Source of the DNA: Turnera subulata
Lineage: Eukaryota; Streptophyta; Magnoliopsida; Malpighiales; Passifloraceae
Direction: 5' to 3'
Assembly (NCBI GenBank): GCA_028386065.3
Contig: JAKUCV010004288.1
Coordinates: 24,556-88,555 of the forward strand
DNA: 64,000 bases
Positions 59,195 to 64,000 of this stretch are shown piece after piece. Made by a program: the position numbers and the translations under genes. The notes below the pieces were generated by a model. The model saw only the letters and a list, made by a program, of their open reading frames with translations, made no database searches and was not told the DNA's origin. The first letter of the stretch is position 1. The number at the start of each line of letters is the position of its first letter.

Positions 59195-62100
59195 ATGGAT
59201 AGTTTGAATATGATTTATTGGAATTGTCAGGGAGCAAATGTGATCTTTTTGCTAGTGCATTGAAGGATATGGTTCGGCAGCATCAGGCCCAATTAGTTAT
59301 TGTCCTTGAGCCACGCATTAGTGGTAAGAGGGCAATGAATGTGATTCGTGGCTTGGGTTTTTGAAGTTGGGTGGTGGAGGATGCACGAGGTTTTTCTGGA
59401 GATATTTGGATCTTGTGGAGACCGGATGTGTTGGATATTCAGGTCATGGATCGATTTTCACAATATTTGCATGTTCGTGTTTGTCCCCTGGGGTCGGCAC
59501 CGTTCATGCTTACTGCAGTTTATGCTAGCCCGTCGGAGACACACCAGATCCCTTTCTGGACTTGGGTGGCCTCTCTCAGTCAGGGAATGCGAGACCCTTG
59601 GATTCTTATGGGGGACTTTAATGTCATTTCTTTGCCAGAAGAGACACAAGGGGGGGCTACTCCCCCTCCTTATCGTATGGCGAGGTTTCAACAGTGGATG
59701 GAGGAGTGTGGTTTGTCAGACTTGGATTTTAAAGGCCCGAAGTTTACATGGTTTCGTGGGATGCTTTAAAGGAGGTTGGACAGGGCGTTAGTGACGGATT
59801 CCTGGAGGCAGAGGTTTGATGATGCTACGGTGTTTCATCTCCCAAGGGTGAAATCGGATCATCGAGCAACCCTAGTGCGGGAGAAGAGACTGGGGGCCCA
59901 ACAGTGGGTTGATAGACCTTTTCATTTTCAGGCGGCATGGCTTACTCATGCGCAATTTTCAGAGGTTGTTAGGTCTGCATGGCAGTTTCAGGGTGACTTG
60001 GTTGATACGGCAACCAATTTTCGGGAGGCAGTGAAAATTTGGAATGCTACGCAGTTTGGGAATGTATTCCGGTAGAAAAGAGCTTTATTAAACCGTTTGA
60101 GGGGTATTGAGTTGGCCTTTGATCGTGCCCCCAATCGGTTTTTAACTCGATTGGAGCGTCGGCTACGGTCTGACTATGAGCAAATCTTAGTTAGGGAGGA
60201 GCTTATTTGGCTTCAGAAGTCCCGGTGTAGGTGGTTGCAGCAGGGGGATCGAAATACTCACTTCTTTCACATGACAACTAAAATTCGGAGGAAGAAGAAT
60301 AGGATTGAGGCACTACAAGATCAGGATGAGGAGTGCCAATATGATATTGGTATTCTGAAGCGGATGCTTGTGGATTTTTATCACCAGCTTTATTCCGAGG
60401 AGGGTGGAGGTGTTCCTTTGCAGGTTCCTGTTAGCTTTTCGGAAGTCGACCCGGGTCTTTTGAAGAGCTTAGTGCAGGAAGTGACCCTTCCAGAAGTTAG
60501 GAAAGCGGTGTTTGATATGGGGGCTCTCAAAGCGCCGAGTCCAGATGGCTTGCATGCTTTGTTCTTTCAGTCAGTGGGCCATTATTTCTAATGATGTTTT
60601 TCGGTTTGTTTCTGATGTCTTTCTGACATAGCGTGTTGATCCGCGAATTAATGAAACGTTATTATGTCTTATTCTAAAGGTGGATTATCCTGTGAATCTA
60701 ACCCAATTTCGGTCGATTAGCCTCTGTAATGTTGCATACAAGATTATCACCAAGCTTCTGGCTACTCATTTTAAGGTAGTAATGGAACACTTGGTGAGAC
60801 CAGAGCAGAGTAGTTTTGTTCCTGGGCGTCATATTACTGATAATATTATTGTCGCTCAGAAGGTTATCCATTCTATGAAGAAGAAGACGGGCCGGTGGGT
60901 TTTATGGCGTTGAAGATTGATTTAGAGAAGGCGTATGATAGGATTCGATGGAGTTTTGTGGAGGAGACATTGGTGTTGGCTGGTGTTCCAGACCCGGTTG
61001 TCCGGATCATCATGCAGTGTGTTTCTACAACTAGATTACGGGTTCTTTGGAATGGGGAGCAGACTGAGGTGTTCCAGCCATCTCGAGGGATTCGCCAGGG
61101 TGATCCCTTATCTCCTTATCTGTTTGTTCTCTGTATGGAGAGGTTAAGTCATTTTATATCGGAAAGGATAGGAGATGGGGGATGGCATCCTATCCAACTT
61201 GCTCCAGATGTGCCTCCTCTCTCTCATCTGTTTTTTTACGGATGATTTGTTACTGTTTGGTGAGGCCTCCACTGCTCAAGCTTTGTGCATTATGGAGTGT
61301 CTGGATCGTTTTTGTGCTGCATCAGGACAAAGGGTGAGTAAAGCAAAGTCTAAGTTATTTTTCTCTTCTAATGTTGATGAGGGTCTGGTTGAGCAAATTG
61401 GGGGTATCTGCGATATTCCTGTTACCAATAATTTGGGAAAATATTTAGGTGTGCCTCTGCTTCATGATCGGGTTTCTCGACTGACTTATGAGGAAGTTCT
61501 GACGAAGGTGAAGAATCGCTTGAGTGGATGGAAGGCTAGGTCCCTATCTATGGCGGGCCGACTTACTTTGGTTCAATCTGTTTTGTCGACTCTACCTGTT
61601 TTTACTATACAGACTGCACGTCTTCCTAAGAGTATATGTTCGGAATTGGATGCGAAGTGCAGACAGTTTCTTTGGGGTGATTCCAGGGAACATAAGAAGA
61701 TGCATTTGGTGTCATGGGATAGAGTGCAACAACCGAAGGATGTGGGAGGCCTGAATATTCGGCCTGCGAGCACTATGAACAACTGCTTCATGATGAAATT
61801 AGGGTGGGGCTTTCTTACCTAACCTTATACACTCTGGGTTCGGGTTCTGTGCTCGAAATATGGGGTCCAGGATCATCCTTTACCTTCAGTTATTTCTAAA
61901 CGAGGTTGTTCTTCGTTGTGGAGAGGTATTAGTGAGCAGTGGGCATCAGTCTTTTCGGGATTGAGCTGGACAGTAGGGAATGGGCGCTCTGTGCATTTTT
62001 GGATTGACAATTGGCTGCCGGATATAGGGGTACTCTCGACTCTGACAATTGCACCTATCCCGGACAATTTGTTAAATGGTGCTGTAGCTGATTTTGTTGG

Positions 62101-63313
62101 TTCTCATGGGCAGTGGAGATGGGAGTTGATTAGTCCTTTTCTCTCGGCGACTACATGCCTGAAGCTTGCGGGGGTGGCGTGTCTAGTTTTGGAGGAGGAG
62201 GACTCGGCCTCTTGGTTGGGGGAGGCAAGTGGTGCTTTCTCGATTGCGTCTGCCTACCGGATGCTGTGTGCTGAGGATTGGGACCCAGTGGACCCTCTCT
62301 AGCATAGAGTATGGAGTTTGAAAGCTCCCCAACGTGTACGGTTGTTCCTGTGGATGGTGCTGCATGAGAAGTTACTGACTAATGTGGAGAGGGTTCGGTG
62401 TCACCTTGCCGGTTCCTCTTTGTGCCCTCGCTATCAACATGCTCTTGAGACACTTATACATGTGCTTCGTGATTGTCCGGTCATCCAGAATCTTTGGACC
62501 CGTCTGTTGCCACCTCATTGTTGGGGGCTATTCTTTAGTTTGAATTTTCGAGATTGGTGTGCTACCAACTTAAGTCGGCGCTTCAGGGGTGTGCCGAGTA
62601 GTGCGAGTTGGGATGTGATTTATGGTGTTGCTATTCACTGTATTTGGTTGGATAGGAATGCAGTGGTTTTTTATGGGATCCATTCGTCTTTCGTGAGTCT
62701 TCTCTCTAAAATTCAGGCTCGGATTTTGGATTTGCAAGTGGCTGAACTAGCCTTTGATGGCCGGGGTGCTTTTCAAGGCCGTCGGAGCTTGATGCAGGTG
62801 TTCTGGAAATCGCTGGCGCCGGGTGTGCTGAAGATAAATACTGATGGTGCGGTTCTTCCGCTTGGGCAAGCTTCTGCAGGTGGTTTGGTGCGTGATGATG
62901 TGGGGCACTGGCTGGTGGGTTTTGCCTATCGCCTTGCCCCATGCTCTGCTATTTATGCTGAACTTGCTGCGGCGTGGGCAGGTTTGACGGTGGCGTGGCA
63001 ATATGGAGCTCGTAAGGTGGAATTGGAGATTGATTCGTTGGCTTTGGTTCAGCTGCTGCTTGATGGAGTTCCGGTTACTGGTCTGGCGGGCCCGTTGCTT
63101 GACCGAACTATGGCTTTGTTGCGGTCCAACTGGTCTATTACGGTGCAATTTGTGTTGAGGGAAGCTAACCAAGCTGCGGATGCGCTGGCACATGTAGCCT
63201 TATCTTTCCCATTCGGGTTGCATGTTATTAGCTCCCCTCCAGATTCTATTTTGCCTTTTCTATCTTATGATGTAGCAGGGGTTTCTACCCCTAGACTTGC
63301 AATTTTTCGTTAA
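59195..63313 (+). pseudogene. LINE ORF2 (endonuclease, reverse transcriptase, RNase H), broken
   Basis: Endonuclease: MIYWNCQG near the start and WILMGDFNVI (about 59600). Reverse transcriptase: LKAPSPDGLH, SFVPGRHITDNIIVAQ, MALKIDLEKAYDRIRW, GIRQGDPLSPYLFV, and the catalytic box as FFTDD where FADD is usual. zf-RVT: LKAPQRVRLFLW and HVLRDCP, with one Cys changed to Tyr (LCPRY). RNase H at the C-terminus: INTDGAV, AELAAAW, EIDSLAL and REANQAADALAH. In-frame stops at 59362 (TGA), 59767 (TAA), 60073 (TAG), 61820 (TAA) and 62300 (TAG) plus several one-base shifts (near 59230, 60570 and 61235) make it inactive. Confidence 0.9.
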
Positions 63314-63801
63314 GTTAATTAAATCAGGGCTTTAGCCCTCCGTTTCTACCAAAAAAAAGAATGAAAGTGCTCAAAATATTCGAGCTAACTTACTGGAATT
63401 TCATAAATCGACTAGGGATGGCTTTTATTGCTATTATTTTCCAAACCTACCGAGTACGTTGACTACATATTTGACCCTAGGATTAGGAGCAGAGAACACG
63501 GGTACAACTAACTCTATTAAACTTCTCCCGTGGAGAAAGAAACAGCAAAAGTCTTGCGCTTCACCCTCAAAGTTTGAACTGATTAAGGATCTGTCCCTTT
63601 CCTTCTTTTTTTTTTTTACTAATTTTAATGTTTGAATATGTCAATACCTTGGACGTGGGGAGTCCAAGACACATAAATTGAGACCCAACCAGCAACGACC
63701 AGAATTGGTAATTCTAGTTTTAGATGTTATTTTTGCCCCAGTTTGTAGTTCACCTCAGCAAGTAGTTTGTCCTCTTACTAGTAATTGGCAACATTAATAT
63801 C

Positions 63802-64000
63802 TGTTGGGAAAACTCGGGTAATTTTCCCACTACAAACAACTAGTGAATTGAACTGATTCGATAATTCCCAGGAAAGATGGCCTAGCCTATCTCCTTAGAC
63901 AGAATTATCATTCCAAGATAAATCCCCAGGAAAGACTGGAGGAATCAATGGTTCACTTAAAACCCAGCCTCCTAGACAGGACTCACTTGCACAGTGTTAT
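63802..64000 (+). mobile_element. Probable start of another LTR element, cut by the window edge
   Basis: The duplication match to 40411 ends exactly before TGTTGGGAAAACTCGGG. Many copia-type LTRs start TGTTGGGA, and the abrupt junction within a duplicated segment indicates an insertion. The rest lies outside the window, so class and extent are unproven. Confidence 0.45.

Larger units (their letters stand above)
57372..63374 (+). mobile_element. Near full-length L1-type LINE with RNase H, 17-bp target-site duplications
   Basis: AGAATGAAAGTGCTCAA at 57372-57388 and 63358-63374 bounds a 5,969-bp element ending CTACC plus eight A. It carries ORF1 (57472-59159) and ORF2 (59195-63313), both broken by stops and frameshifts. 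The empty site is visible in the parent duplication near 39987 (GAGAATGAAAGTTCTCAAAT). Order of domains: DUF4283, CCHC knuckle, endonuclease, reverse transcriptase, zf-RVT and RNase H, as in plant L1 elements. Confidence 0.93.
53651..63801. repeat. Segmental duplication, derived copy expanded by insertions
   Basis: Colinear with 36609-40411 but about 10.2 kb long. The extra length is a 1.8-kb LINE (55068-56883), about 260 bp at 56938-57198, a 13-bp scar at 57217 and a 6-kb LINE (57389-63357). It also has a deletion that removed exon 4 of the BAP31-like gene. It ends where a new element begins at 63802, while the parent continues with unrelated sequence. Confidence 0.85.

Overview
The window is nuclear DNA of a flowering plant, most likely a eudicot. 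The genes are intron-containing with canonical GT/AG borders, the intergenic DNA is AT-rich, and the families are plant-type: a Shaker outward K+ channel with ankyrin repeats and KHA domain, a group D MAP kinase kinase, a lectin receptor kinase, a PUB-type U-box protein and a MIR166 hairpin. There are no operons or prokaryotic signals. One 932-bp run of N (46945-47876) and a single N at about 4616 show it is a draft assembly.

Layout. 1-2136 (-): 5' part of chloroplast dihydropyrimidine dehydrogenase (PYD1), running off the left edge. 6734-7723 (-): intronless MKK9-type MAPKK. 7.8-14.9 kb: long gene-poor stretch with an old duplicated pair of short blocks and one decayed coding relic. 14956-19425 (+): thirteen-exon SKOR/GORK-type K+ channel. 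19901-20080 (+): a MIR166 precursor just downstream, with a variant mature sequence. 21060-30579 (+): four tandem aldo-keto reductase genes of identical four-exon structure, in two nested pairs, with a small relic of a fifth at 31.9 kb. 30763-31085: a tRNA-derived SINE with clear target-site duplications. 32257-34200 (-): L-type lectin receptor kinase with an intact kinase half and a frameshifted lectin half. 36244-37926 (+): BAP31-like ER membrane protein of 129 aa. 41611-42938 (-): U-box/ARM E3 ligase with a 5-bp tandem duplication that breaks the U-box. 43812-48405: a TG...CA element with 5-bp target duplication and no visible protein genes, containing the gap. 50531-51657 (+): SRP19. 53651-63801: a decayed second copy of the 36.6-40.4 kb segment, expanded by two L1-type LINE insertions (one 5'-truncated, one nearly full length, about 6 kb). 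The start of another probable LTR element lies at the right edge.

The genes are independent housekeeping, signalling and specialised-metabolism loci. The one functional cluster is the reductase array, whose copies have kept the catalytic tetrad but differ at positions near the active site and in one conserved Trp. The most unusual theme is retroposition at very different scales: a 6-kb LINE, a 1.8-kb truncated LINE, a 0.3-kb SINE, and a series of 11-26 bp A-tailed insertions flanked by 11-18 bp direct repeats. Several of these can be checked against paralogous empty sites inside the same window.
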